From: Leptospiraceae bacterium
Lineage (GTDB): Bacteria; Spirochaetota; Leptospiria; Leptospirales; Leptospiraceae
Reading direction: 5' to 3'
Assembly (NCBI GenBank): GCA_024233865.1
Contig: JACKPA010000003.1
Coordinates: forward strand, 327,413 to 391,412
DNA length: 64,000 nucleotides
Under the pieces are notes generated by a model, which saw nothing but the letters and a program-made list of their open reading frames with translations, searched no databases and was not told the DNA's origin. Position numbers and translations under genes: made by a program. Positions 18,069-26,951 of this stretch are shown piece by piece (within the stretch, counting starts at the first letter, position 1; each line of letters opens with the position of its first letter).

Positions 18069-18141
18069 GAGTCGTTAGCTCAGTTGGTAGAGCATCTCCC
18101 TTTTAAGGAGAGGGTCTCGGGTTCGAGCCCCGGACGACTCA
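18069..18141 (+). tRNA. tRNA-Lys (anticodon TTT)
   Basis: The 73-nt sequence folds with the acceptor stem GAGTCGT/ACGACTC, D-arm GCTC...GAGC, anticodon stem TCTCC/GGAGA around CTTTTAA, and T-arm TCGGG/CCCGG with TTCGAGC. The anticodon is TTT. CCA is not encoded (GGA follows the discriminator A). Confidence 0.95.
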
Positions 18142-18156
18142 GGAACTCTCTTATAC

Positions 18157-18231
18157 GGTGCCATCGTCTAGTGGTTAGGACACAAGGTTTTCATCCTTGT
18201 AACCGGGGTTCAATTCCCCGTGGCACTGCCA
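18157..18231 (+). tRNA. tRNA-Glu (anticodon TTC)
   Basis: The acceptor stem is GGTGCCA/TGGCACT with a G-U first pair, the anticodon stem ACAAG/CTTGT frames the loop with TTC, and the T-arm reads CCGGGGTTCAATTCCCCG. CCA is encoded at 18229-18231. It is 15 bases after tRNA-Lys, so the two are co-transcribed. Confidence 0.95.
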
Positions 18232-18319
18232 AAATTTTTTTGAAAAATCCTCTTGCTTTTTTTTCTCGATTTACACCGACTGGAAATGAGTTGTCATTAT
18301 CAAACTAACTTAAGAATTT

Positions 18320-18832
18320 ATGGTAAGCAGAAAAGCATTAATATTCCTGGTTATAGTTGCAGTTTTTAGCTGTCGCTCCAAAAACACAAATCAAGAAGAT
18401 GGGGAATTATTGGTATATTTATTAAATACACAAACATCAAACCCTGTTCAAAAAAGTTGCAATGAATTCGCAAGCCTTGAAAAAAACTGTGTAAAGGAGC
18501 CAGACTCCATTACCTTAACCTGCTCCAATGAGGAAATTGAACGTATTCGACATGGGATTGAGCCTTCAGACAAAAGAACGGACGACGTTCTGTCTGGTTT
18601 TTATGACTGCTGGTCGAAATGTAACATTGTTTACAATAACCAAGAAACAATATGTTCCAATCAAAAATTTCAAACGTCTAAGTATTATAGAGAAAGTCAA
18701 AAATCAGGTGAGTCCCAAGCTTCCATTTCTTGGGGAGTATGCATTGAAAAGTGTAACCAGGGAGAGAGTCAAGAACCAAGCCTAAAAGATGCAAATGTAA
18801 CCTATACAACACAGGTATATAAAAACTTATGA
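18320..18832 (+). CDS. Cysteine-rich lipoprotein of unknown function
   Basis: A 170-residue lipoprotein candidate. The signal is MVSRKALIFLVIVAVFSC with the lipidated cysteine at residue 18. The mature part holds about ten cysteines in spaced pairs, for example in SCNEF, KNCVKEP, LTCSNEE, DCWSKCN, ICSNQ and VCIEKC, which suggests several disulfides and an envelope location. I know no function for it. Its end overlaps the start of nadA by four bases (ATGA), an odd pairing of an envelope protein with a cofactor-synthesis enzyme that is probably only translational convenience. Confidence 0.65.
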   Translation: MVSRKALIFLVIVAVFSCRSKNTNQEDGELLVYLLNTQTSNPVQKSCNEFASLEKNCVKEPDSITLTCSNEEIERIRHGIEPSDKRTDDVLSGFYDCWSKCNIVYNNQETICSNQKFQTSKYYRESQKSGESQASISWGVCIEKCNQGESQEPSLKDANVTYTTQVYKNL

Positions 18833-19809
18833 AACAACAAGAATTAGAAAAACATCTATCCGCAACCTACCATCCCGCTGAAATGAAACAGTTTATGCCT
18901 CTCATAGAGGAGATAAACCAACTTAAAAAAGATAAAAACGCCGTTTTACTCGGTCATAACTACATGACTCCGGAGATTTTTTACGGCGTATCTGATATAG
19001 TAGGCGATTCCTTGTATTTGAGCAAAATGGCGGGTGAAACTGACGCAGACATCATTTTATTCAATGGTGTATACTTTATGGCTGAAACAGCTAAAGTTTT
19101 ATCACCAAACAAGAAGGTTTTAATTGCTGACAAAGAAGCCGGCTGTTCTCTTGCTGACAGCATCACTCGAAAAGATGTAATAGAACTTAAAGCTAAACAC
19201 CCTGGTGTTCCGGTTGTTACCTATGTAAACAGCTCGGCAGAGGTAAAGGCAGAAACAGATATTTGTTGTACTTCTGCCAATGCAGTAGCAATAGTAAATT
19301 CATTGGATAGTGATAGCGTGATTTTTTTACCGGATGAATATCTTGCTGGAAACGTTCAACGGAATACAAACAAAAAAATAATTACATATTCCGGTAAGTG
19401 CATGGTTCATGAATTGTATACGGATGAAGATATTCGAGCCATACGTAAACAATTTAAAGACGTGAGTGTGATTTCGCACCCTGAATGTAGCACAAAGGTT
19501 GTTGAACTTTCTGATTTTTCCGGTTCAACCTCTCAAATGGAAAAATTCATCCGTGATTCCAAATCTGAAAATATATTTTTAATCACAGAATGTTCCATGG
19601 GAGACAATTTAAGGTCGGTTTTTCCGGAAAAAACGTTTATTTCGACTTGTCACACTTGCCCCCACATGAAAAAGATTTCTTTGAAAAAAATTCGGGATGC
19701 TTTAAAAAATGAGCAATTCGAGGTAACTTTACCAAATGAAATTATCGAAAAGGCAAAAAAATCTGTTATGAGGATGCTCGAAATTTCTTATAAAAATGCG
19801 AAGGGTTAA
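18829..19809 (+). CDS. nadA: Quinolinate synthase
   Basis: NadA condenses iminoaspartate with dihydroxyacetone phosphate to give quinolinate in NAD synthesis, using a [4Fe-4S] cluster. The 326-residue protein carries the cluster cysteines in GCSLADS (C106), SGKCMVHE (C191) and TCHTCPHMKKI (around 285), together with LGHNYMTPEI, the LFNGVYFMAETAKVL segment, YVNSSAEVKA and FLPDEYLAGN. All are intact. The start overlaps the preceding lipoprotein stop. No nadB or nadC is in the window. Confidence 0.95.
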   Translation: MKQQELEKHLSATYHPAEMKQFMPLIEEINQLKKDKNAVLLGHNYMTPEIFYGVSDIVGDSLYLSKMAGETDADIILFNGVYFMAETAKVLSPNKKVLIADKEAGCSLADSITRKDVIELKAKHPGVPVVTYVNSSAEVKAETDICCTSANAVAIVNSLDSDSVIFLPDEYLAGNVQRNTNKKIITYSGKCMVHELYTDEDIRAIRKQFKDVSVISHPECSTKVVELSDFSGSTSQMEKFIRDSKSENIFLITECSMGDNLRSVFPEKTFISTCHTCPHMKKISLKKIRDALKNEQFEVTLPNEIIEKAKKSVMRMLEISYKNAKG

Positions 19810-19817
19810 AAAAAGAT

Positions 19818-20420
19818 ATGATAGTTTTTGTTCCTGTTATAGAACAATCCGAAACTAAACAAAAAATACATATCCCAAAATACGAGGGAATTTCACTTAG
19901 CTTAGAGCAATACCTAAATTGGGAATCAGATGAAACTGAGTTTAAATATGAGTGGGACAATGGAATTCTAGAAGCTGATTTTGTAATGAAAAAAGAAGAA
20001 ACTAGAATATATCAAAATATTAGCAGAGCTTTTGTCAAAACTCAAAGATACAAAGAAGGAATGGAGCTGATCCCTGAAGTTTCCTGTTATTTAAAAATAA
20101 TACAAAAAGTGAGAATTCCGGATATATCTCTATTTTCTAGTGAGCAAATCAAAACTGCTAAAGATTTGGATGATTTTACTCCTCTTGTTGCAATGGAAAT
20201 ACTTTCACCAAGCAACTCAAGCGAAAGTATGGAAAAGAAAACCAAAGAATATTTTCAAGCTGGAGTTGAGCTTGTATGGCAAATTTTCCCTAATTTAGAG
20301 CAGGTACGTATATATTCATCTGATAAAGATATTACAGTCTGTGAAAAAGAAGATTCCTGTTATCTAGGTTCTATAGTGCCGGATTTCCAACTCACAGTTA
20401 ATAATATATTCCGACTTTAA
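19818..20420 (+). CDS. Uma2 family (DUF820) protein, second copy
   Basis: A 200-residue member of the Uma2 PD-(D/E)XK fold, only distantly similar to the copy at 14791. The visible signature is the N-terminal LEQYLNWESDETEFKYEWDN, then IPDISLFS (as RIPDISLFSS) with the catalytic aspartate, PLVAMEILSPSNSSESMEKK with the catalytic glutamate, and YFQAGVELVWQIFP. It follows nadA by 8 bases with AAAAGA upstream, so it may be read from the nadA transcript. Its biological role is unknown. Confidence 0.85.
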   Translation: MIVFVPVIEQSETKQKIHIPKYEGISLSLEQYLNWESDETEFKYEWDNGILEADFVMKKEETRIYQNISRAFVKTQRYKEGMELIPEVSCYLKIIQKVRIPDISLFSSEQIKTAKDLDDFTPLVAMEILSPSNSSESMEKKTKEYFQAGVELVWQIFPNLEQVRIYSSDKDITVCEKEDSCYLGSIVPDFQLTVNNIFRL

Positions 20421-20432
20421 CTTATAGCAAAT

Positions 20433-21374
20433 TCAATGCTTTTGACGAATCACATAATATAGCCATAGACTTTCGCTTTTCCAGAGTAGCTCGATTTTTC
20501 CTTCCATACAGGGAGCATATTCGATCATATCATTTTTTGTAGCGAGAAGTTTAGTAGCCTCCTCATAATATAAAGATTTTTCTTTTAAAATATCATTATT
20601 CTTTTCTATAAACCCGTTTAAATCCGAATAATAATTTAAAATTAATTGTTTATCAGGAATATCTTCTTGGGAAATTAGTTCTCGATCATTTTCAGTTGTA
20701 GCGTATTGATACGTTTTTAGTGCTCTTGTATTATAATTTAAAATGAGTCCGAAATCCGTAAATGAATAAGTTCCCGAACCTTCATCTATATCATGACTCC
20801 CATAATTATCATGATCAAATTCTGACTTAAACTTGTTATTAGGAAGAAAAGTAATCGCCTTTGTGATTATAACACCTTCTGATCCGCATTTCAAAAAACT
20901 TTCACTCCCCGTCCATGTTGTATGATTCAAATTGATGGTGATCTTTGTAGGCTTGAGAGATGGAAGAAGAAGTTTTTTCTCAATTTTATCCCATCGAATA
21001 GAATCAATTTTTTCCATATTTTCTTCCTTTATTTCGATTACATAACCCCCAAAGACCCAGCCTTCTTCCTCTTCATACTTTACCTTCAGCCATTTAGACT
21101 TTATTCCGTCAATGGTCTCTGAATTTGGCGATTCTTCCAGGATTTCAACAATTGAATCAAAAGGAACTAACTTAACCCTTTCAGCAGTTTTTGAAGCAAA
21201 CTTTCTTATAGACAATTCGGATGCAATTACCAATGCCAACCCAATTGAACGACTAGCCTCGTTTTGATAGGAATCGGATTTTTTTTCTTCCGGTTTAATT
21301 TTCTTTTTACTGCAATCAAAAGCCAATAATAAAACGAATAGAATAAGTAAGCTATTTCTGATTTTAGAATTCAA
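20433..21374 (-). CDS. SH3-domain lipoprotein
   Basis: A 313-residue envelope protein. The signal ends in LLLAFDC, with the lipidated cysteine at residue 21. A bacterial SH3 domain follows (about 52-115): SIRKFASKTAERVKLVPFDS, then VEILEESPN, a KWLKVKY strand and GWVFGGYV. The C-terminal half is an unassigned domain with strands around a NHTTWTGSESFLKCGSEG segment. Its SH3 part is closely related in motif order to the one at 41684-42646, so the two are paralogues. Bacterial SH3 domains often bind cell-wall peptides. It is convergent with the Uma2 gene (12-base gap). Confidence 0.75.
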   Translation of the reverse strand: MNSKIRNSLLILFVLLLAFDCSKKKIKPEEKKSDSYQNEASRSIGLALVIASELSIRKFASKTAERVKLVPFDSIVEILEESPNSETIDGIKSKWLKVKYEEEEGWVFGGYVIEIKEENMEKIDSIRWDKIEKKLLLPSLKPTKITINLNHTTWTGSESFLKCGSEGVIITKAITFLPNNKFKSEFDHDNYGSHDIDEGSGTYSFTDFGLILNYNTRALKTYQYATTENDRELISQEDIPDKQLILNYYSDLNGFIEKNNDILKEKSLYYEEATKLLATKNDMIEYAPCMEGKIELLWKSESLWLYYVIRQKH

Positions 21375-21452
21375 ATGTATCCTCTCTTTGGTTAGTTGCC
21401 CACCATTTTATGATAAATCAACTTGTGATCCATAAAAATTCTTAGGGAGAAT

Positions 21453-22337
21453 CTATTTTTTCCCAATAAGAAGAACACCTGAGATAATAAATACGCTCCC
21501 AATAAGTTCCATAGAGCTAATTGGTTCGTCCAAAATATAATAAGAAAGCAGAATTGTTGAAACCGGACCAATGGTTCCGGCAATTGCAGCCTTTTTGGAA
21601 CCAATCATTCGGATACCTGCTGCGACAAGATAAACGGGAATTACCGTTGAGAAAATTCCCATACCCAAACCGGTTAACCAAACATTAAGTGGTAATGCGA
21701 ATAAGACTTTTGTATCCTTGGTCACAAAGAAGTGTAAAAATACGATCAAAGAGGAAATACACAGTATATTGGAAGCAAAAAAAGTAGAACCCATTTTGGT
21801 TATATATTTTTCACTTCCGGAAATATACCAGGCATAGGTCAATGCACAGAGGAATATATAGATTCCACCCAGGAGCTTATTTTCATGTTTGCTGTTTGAA
21901 TCATTCATAAAAACAAAGGCAACACCTCCATAGGTGAGAAAAAGAGAGATTAGCTCGTTTTTGTGAATTTCTTTTTTGAATAGCAAAAAATGGATAATAA
22001 AAACAATGGTAGGGTAAATATAAAGGATTAGCCTTTCCAAACTAGCGGTGATATATTTTAAACCCATAAAATCAAAGAGGCTAGATAGGTAGTACCCGAT
22101 AAAACCAAGAGTAAAGATGTGCCATAAATCTTTTGTGTTAAGCTTAAGCTTCTTAAATTTATGCCTTTCTTTCAAAACCATAAAAAGAAAAAACGGAAAA
22201 GCAAATAACATCCTTAGAAAGAGTATGGTTATTGGGTCTGACAAATCTCGATAAGATAGTTTCACAAGGATAGCTTTGGAAGAAAAACCTATTGCTGAAA
22301 TTGCAATAAACAAAATACCCAACCAATTCATAAGCAA
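21453..22337 (-). CDS. EamA/DMT-superfamily transporter
   Basis: This 294-residue inner-membrane protein has ten hydrophobic helices in two repeats of five, as in EamA metabolite exporters. Recognisable pieces are the N-terminal AIGFSSKAILVKLSYR, an internal ASLERLILYIYPTIVFIIHF helix, and the second-repeat signatures TVIPVYLVAAGIRMIGSKKA and ISGVLLIGKK. The real start may be the second Met two codons later. The substrate cannot be inferred. It is divergent from lpxK. Confidence 0.85.
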   Translation of the reverse strand: MLMNWLGILFIAISAIGFSSKAILVKLSYRDLSDPITILFLRMLFAFPFFLFMVLKERHKFKKLKLNTKDLWHIFTLGFIGYYLSSLFDFMGLKYITASLERLILYIYPTIVFIIHFLLFKKEIHKNELISLFLTYGGVAFVFMNDSNSKHENKLLGGIYIFLCALTYAWYISGSEKYITKMGSTFFASNILCISSLIVFLHFFVTKDTKVLFALPLNVWLTGLGMGIFSTVIPVYLVAAGIRMIGSKKAAIAGTIGPVSTILLSYYILDEPISSMELIGSVFIISGVLLIGKK

Positions 22338-22402
22338 AATTTCCTTGGCAGATAATTTTGAATAGCATTTTATACTATGACTAGATTGATTTTCTTGTTA
22401 GT

Positions 22403-23473
22403 ATGATTGAAATCCCTATATTTTACAAAATATTTCTAAAATGTATCCTTTATATTTTTTATCCTCTTTCCTGGTTGTATCAATTTTTGTTTTTTTTAAA
22501 AAAGAAGAACACTTCACCCCAAAAAATTCCTAATTCTCTGGTGATAAGTGTTGGAAATTTAAGTGTTGGTGGAACCGGAAAAACTCCTTTTGTGATCTAT
22601 CTATCGAATCTAATCGCTCAATTGGATAATACGATTCAAATTACGATTTTAAGTCGCGGATATGGCGGAAAAAATTCCAAACAAGGCATGAAGGTCGAAA
22701 ATGATTCTAACCCAATCTTCTCAGGAGATGAACCTCTGCTTATAAAAAAAAGTTTGGAAAATGCGAATGTTATTATTGGGGTGAATCGGCTTGCTTCTTA
22801 CCAAAAGTATGCAAACACCAATACTGGTAAAAACGTTATTTTGTTAGATGATGGTTTTCAACATTTTGCCATTGAGAGGAATTTGGACATAGTTTTAGTA
22901 GATTCTATTCGTTTGTTAGGAAACGGATTCACCATTCCCTTAGGGACATTAAGAGAGAAACATACTGCTTTAAAAAGAGCGAGGATAGTCGTTTTTACAA
23001 AAAGTGAACAGGCAAACCCTAATGAAATAGAAAAGATAACGGCAAAATTCCTTGCCGTAAATCCGAGTTTACAGATTTACCATTCTTATTACGAAACAAG
23101 AAGTTTGCTTAATCTCTTGGGTGATTCTTTGGATATAATCCAGGTAAGCGGGCAAAAGGTTTTTACATTCTCCGGAATTGCCAGTCCGGAAACCTTTGTA
23201 AATTCTATCAAAAAAATGAATCCGGCTTTACTGGGTTTCCAAAGATTTAAGGATCACTATTCGTATTCGGAAAATGATATTCTGAAAATTTTAAAAACAG
23301 CTTCCGAGTATGATTTGGTGGTATGCACGGAAAAAGACTACGTAAAAATAAAGGATTATAAAATAGAATCGAACTTGGCAAAAAAGATTTATTACTTAAA
23401 AATTTCCCTTTGCTTAAAAAAAGAGGATGAGTTTTTAGATTATTTAAGAGGAATGTTAAAGATTACGAGCTAA
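22403..23473 (+). CDS. lpxK: Tetraacyldisaccharide 4'-kinase
   Basis: LpxK phosphorylates the lipid A disaccharide precursor at the 4' position on the inner face of the cytoplasmic membrane. The 356-residue protein begins with a membrane-associated hydrophobic helix, then has the P-loop SVGGTGKTP in VGNLSVGGTGKTPFVIYL, the SRGYGGK motif, SGDEPLLI, LLDDGFQHFAIERNLDIVLVD with the catalytic DD..QH pattern, and GTLREKHTALKRA. These are the diagnostic motifs of LpxK. It confirms that the organism makes lipid A, as Leptospiraceae do and other spirochaetes mostly do not. Confidence 0.95.
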   Translation: MIEIPIFYKIFLKCILYIFYPLSWLYQFLFFLKKKNTSPQKIPNSLVISVGNLSVGGTGKTPFVIYLSNLIAQLDNTIQITILSRGYGGKNSKQGMKVENDSNPIFSGDEPLLIKKSLENANVIIGVNRLASYQKYANTNTGKNVILLDDGFQHFAIERNLDIVLVDSIRLLGNGFTIPLGTLREKHTALKRARIVVFTKSEQANPNEIEKITAKFLAVNPSLQIYHSYYETRSLLNLLGDSLDIIQVSGQKVFTFSGIASPETFVNSIKKMNPALLGFQRFKDHYSYSENDILKILKTASEYDLVVCTEKDYVKIKDYKIESNLAKKIYYLKISLCLKKEDEFLDYLRGMLKITS

Positions 23474-23488
23474 GTAGCCATGTAAAAA

Positions 23489-23866
23489 TTATTTTTCAAT
23501 CATATTAATGAAAAACGATTCAACTCCTTCTTGTAACATTTTTCCTGCTTCAAAAGCAGTGCTATTTTCTTTATCATAAAACCAATTCACTATTAGCTTG
23601 TTATTTTTAGACGCTTGTTCCAACATGTCAAATATATCCATCAAAATCTTTATGGAACTAGTATTCAGATATATCAAACCTATATTAACGGTTATAACTT
23701 GTCCTTTTAAATCATAAAAATAGTCTTCTAACCATGATAAGACCTGGTAGTAAAATTCTGCCGTACTTTCCGGATAAGAAGCACCCATTATTTCAAGAAT
23801 ATTTTGCTTATAATTAAAATTAATTTTTGGTGAATACTGTGTCGCTTCTATAAACAGATTTTCCAT
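23489..23866 (-). CDS. SiaC-family (DUF1987) regulatory phosphoprotein
   Basis: The 125-residue protein matches the SiaC/DUF1987 family, whose Pseudomonas member is switched by phosphorylation and controls a diguanylate cyclase. Visible family features are FIEATQYSPKINFNYKQNIL, the GASYPESTAEFYYQVLSWLE block, and the strand-helix YLNTSSIKILMDIFDML where the phospho-accepting Ser/Thr is expected. No SiaB kinase or SiaD cyclase is adjacent. A PP2C phosphatase of the right general type (955-2634) is 20 kb away, but any link is speculation. It is convergent with lpxK. Confidence 0.8.
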   Translation of the reverse strand: MENLFIEATQYSPKINFNYKQNILEIMGASYPESTAEFYYQVLSWLEDYFYDLKGQVITVNIGLIYLNTSSIKILMDIFDMLEQASKNNKLIVNWFYDKENSTAFEAGKMLQEGVESFFINMIEK

Positions 23867-24004
23867 ATCTTACGATCCTTTACCTTTTCATGCATATTTT
23901 TGATGGAATATTTTGTCCATAAAAAATTTTTGAATAAAAAATCCGATTAAACATTCCGTAAAAAGCTTGCAATCCTTATGCTTTTGAAAAGAAAATAAAA
24001 TATT

Positions 24005-24979
24005 ATGAAATTACCAAACAAGTTGGACGAAAGTGTAGATATTTCGGATTATTTCGGAAGGTATATTGGCGATCCTATTCAAATTGATACCCAAAGATGG
24101 GATAAACTGAATTTTTATCAAAACCGGTTTTTGCAGAGGAAGGGTTGGGTTTTTGTTAGTTATATGACAGAAGACTTTATTTGCAGTGTGGCTATTGTAG
24201 ATGTCGGTTACTTGGGAAATGGATTTGTTTACTTATACGATAGGGAAAGCAATCAACTCTACGAAGAAAAAGTGACCATGCCGCTTGCCTTTGATATAAA
24301 CTTTCACCCTTCTTTAAAAACCGATTGGAAACTAACAGGAATTTCGCAAGCTTGGAAACTACTGCCACAAAATGATTCCTATTGTTTTTCTTATTCCGGT
24401 AGAAAAATAATAGGAGAAATCAACTTCAAGATAAACAAGCCGGGACTAAACGTTATTACCCATTCAATAGGTCGCCCTTTTCATTATACTTATAAAAACA
24501 TGGGACTTAGCGCCAGCGTTTCCATACAAGTAAATAAAAAGCAATACCAAGAAGTTGGAAACAATGCTGTGATTGATTTTTCTTTCGGTTATCCTCCTCG
24601 AACAACTACTTGGAACTGGGCTTCTCTTATGGGCAATGCAGAAGATGGGACTCCTATTCGAATCAATTTAGTCGCAGAATTCAACAACGGATTGGAAAAT
24701 GCGTTATGGTTTGGGGATAACATTTTATTTCTATCTCAGTCGATTTTTAAATATTCCGGCTCTATTAGGGGGAGTAATATAAAAATCGAAACAACAGATG
24801 GAATTCTGCAAATACAATTTTTTCCGGAAGGGTTTCGTGAGGAAACAATAGATGTTGGTTTTCTTAAAAGCGAGTTTGTTCAACCTTTTGGTCGTTTTGA
24901 GGGTATATATGCAAATAATGGAAAGCCTGTAAAAATCAAAGGAATCGGCTTGCTCGAAGAACATGTAGCAATATGGTAA
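24005..24979 (+). CDS. DUF2804 domain-containing protein
   Basis: A soluble protein of 324 residues from the DUF2804 family. It shows the family's characteristic N-terminal RWDKLNFYQNRFLQRKGWVF region, the HPSLKTDW segment and the aromatic TTTWNWASLMG motif near the middle. The fold is expected to be a lipocalin-like beta barrel, and members have been linked to lipid or pigment binding, but the biochemical function is unknown. No signal peptide is present. It stands alone, with about 140 bp upstream and nearly 290 bp downstream of non-coding DNA. Confidence 0.75.
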   Translation: MKLPNKLDESVDISDYFGRYIGDPIQIDTQRWDKLNFYQNRFLQRKGWVFVSYMTEDFICSVAIVDVGYLGNGFVYLYDRESNQLYEEKVTMPLAFDINFHPSLKTDWKLTGISQAWKLLPQNDSYCFSYSGRKIIGEINFKINKPGLNVITHSIGRPFHYTYKNMGLSASVSIQVNKKQYQEVGNNAVIDFSFGYPPRTTTWNWASLMGNAEDGTPIRINLVAEFNNGLENALWFGDNILFLSQSIFKYSGSIRGSNIKIETTDGILQIQFFPEGFREETIDVGFLKSEFVQPFGRFEGIYANNGKPVKIKGIGLLEEHVAIW

Positions 24980-25081
24980 AAGTGATGTTTTCATGATAAA
25001 GATACCCATGGCTTAATTTAGAAAAAAATCTAAGAAAACCTATCAAACGAAAGGAAAAATAATTTTTTCTCAAATAGCTAC

Positions 25082-25110
25082 TTGACAATAAATTGATAAC
25101 TTAAAACAAT
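25082..25110 (+). promoter_or_regulatory. Candidate promoter of the megasynthase operon
   Basis: A perfect TTGACA lies at 25082, followed after 17 bases by AACAAT, a partial -10 match. It lies in the 288-bp AT-rich gap before the acyl-CoA dehydrogenase, which has GGAGG at 25251. No operator palindrome is evident. Confidence 0.35.
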
Positions 25111-25267
25111 TAGTACTATGTATCTAGTAAAAATAAGATTGGTTACTGGACACGTTCTTATAACAACAAAAATTGTCAAATTTTTTGTAAGAATAATAAC
25201 TCAAATAAAATCCTTTTATATTTTTAACAAATTAATTTAATATAAAGTTTGGAGGAACAAACGTTTT

Positions 25268-26935
25268 ATGGCAGGTTTAGATAAAGAAACTCTGGATATG
25301 ATTATATCAGCGCTGCAAGATTACGCAGAGCGATTTCTTACTCCGGAATTTTTACTCGAAAAAGATCACAATGATGAATTTCCGGATAGGGTGCTACAAT
25401 CCTTCTACGATCCAAATGGTTTGGCGGTTCATTCCGTATTTATTCCGGAAGCTTATGATGGAATTGGCGGTAGTGCCTATGATATATATCGTATTTCAGA
25501 AGTACTGGCAAGTATTGACGTTGGTATCGCTACCGGTGTATTTGCCACGTTTTTAGGAGCTGACCCTATTGTTGTGGGTGGTACGGAAGAGCAAAAGGCA
25601 AAATGGATGAAGCGAATTGCTAATGATTCGATTTTGTGCGCTTATGGTGCAACAGAGCCTCAAGCTGGTAGTGATTTGGCGCTCCTTAGCACTAAGGCTG
25701 TTCCTGTGGAAGAAGACGGTAAGGTTGTTGGTTACAAAATAACCGGTAGAAAGCAATGGATTAGCAATGGAGGAAAGGCTAAACTATGGACAATTTTAGC
25801 AAATACGCCAGGCGGACCTAGCTGGTTTGTTGTCGAGGAATTTGACGAGCCCGTTCCCGGTTTCACAAAAGCAAAACCGGAAGACAAACATGGTATTCGT
25901 TTAAGCAATACGGTTGCCCTGTTTTTGGATGATGTATACGTTCCTATTGAAAACTTGGTTGGTGGTGTGGAAGGAAAAGGACTTGCACAAGCCCAAGCCG
26001 TTTTTGGTTACACTCGTTTGATGATTGGAGCTTTTGGTTTGGGTGCCGGTTGGGAAGCCGTGAGAAGGGTGATTCCTTATTCTCAAGCGCGATACCAAGG
26101 GGGAGCTACCTTAAGTCAAAAACAAGCATATACTCATAAACTTATCGTTCCTAATGCTGTTCGTTTGGAATCAGCCAGATCGTATATCGAATGGGTCGCA
26201 GAAGGACTTGACAAAGGTGGAGGACACGGCTTGTCTACGGAAGGTGCCGTTGCCAAATATATGGCTACTGAGTCCGGAAACAAAGCCGCAGATGATGCCA
26301 TTCAGGGTATGGGCGGTTACGGATATACAAAAGAATACATTGTCGAAAAAATCAAACGGGATGTGAGAATTACACAGATCTATGAAGGTACTTCCGAAAT
26401 CATGGAGTGGACTATCGCTCGTGACAGATGGCAACTTCACTTGAAAACCCAAGGTGCTTACTACCAAGACTGGGCAAAAAGGTGTGATGAAATACATCGT
26501 GCTGAGCCAAAAAACGGTGCAAACTGCGCTGCTTTGGCAATGAGAGCACTTTGTATTATTTTAGAAAGGTGTAGGATAGATCGTCTCACCAGAAACCAGC
26601 ACGTACTATTTCGTTTAGGAAAGATGATTGCTTACGCAGAAACGGCGGCTATTTTTGCAGAAAGAGTTGTAAAAAATCCAACTGTTGCCATACCTTTGGA
26701 CGTGGAAACAAGACAGGCAATGTCTAGAATTCATGGTAGAGACGCTGCTCTATTGGTTGCAACTGACGGACTTCAATGGTCTATAGGAGCAGGTCAAACC
26801 GATCCGAATTTGGCAAATTCTTTAAACCTTCCGGCTATTTACCAAGCCCAAGCCGGTCAAATTGCAGATATGGACTTTGTTGCCAAAAAATTGAACGAAG
26901 TATTTTCTGCCAATATTAGTGCCCAACAACAATAA
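25268..26935 (+). CDS. Acyl-CoA dehydrogenase linked to the megasynthase
   Basis: This flavoenzyme family oxidises acyl-CoA to trans-2-enoyl-CoA. The 555-residue protein is longer than the usual 380-400, with an added C-terminal helical region as in the group of long acyl-CoA dehydrogenases. Motifs include YGATEPQAGSDLALLSTKA, KQWISNGG, GIRLSNTVALFLDDVYVP, the GGYGYTKEYIVEKIKRDVR helix and QIYEGTSEI with the catalytic glutamate position, so it should be active. It begins after a GGAGG site and ends 16 bases before the megasynthase. In PUFA-type clusters an enoyl reductase (PfaD) is expected; no such gene is here, so this enzyme might act on the product or supply the starter. That is an inference from position only. 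Confidence 0.9.
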   Translation: MAGLDKETLDMIISALQDYAERFLTPEFLLEKDHNDEFPDRVLQSFYDPNGLAVHSVFIPEAYDGIGGSAYDIYRISEVLASIDVGIATGVFATFLGADPIVVGGTEEQKAKWMKRIANDSILCAYGATEPQAGSDLALLSTKAVPVEEDGKVVGYKITGRKQWISNGGKAKLWTILANTPGGPSWFVVEEFDEPVPGFTKAKPEDKHGIRLSNTVALFLDDVYVPIENLVGGVEGKGLAQAQAVFGYTRLMIGAFGLGAGWEAVRRVIPYSQARYQGGATLSQKQAYTHKLIVPNAVRLESARSYIEWVAEGLDKGGGHGLSTEGAVAKYMATESGNKAADDAIQGMGGYGYTKEYIVEKIKRDVRITQIYEGTSEIMEWTIARDRWQLHLKTQGAYYQDWAKRCDEIHRAEPKNGANCAALAMRALCIILERCRIDRLTRNQHVLFRLGKMIAYAETAAIFAERVVKNPTVAIPLDVETRQAMSRIHGRDAALLVATDGLQWSIGAGQTDPNLANSLNLPAIYQAQAGQIADMDFVAKKLNEVFSANISAQQQ

Positions 26936-26951
26936 GGAGAACCATAGTTTT

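Noticed and set aside
18063..18308. 81-codon open frame
   Set aside because: It runs through the two tRNA genes and is a by-product of their sequence.
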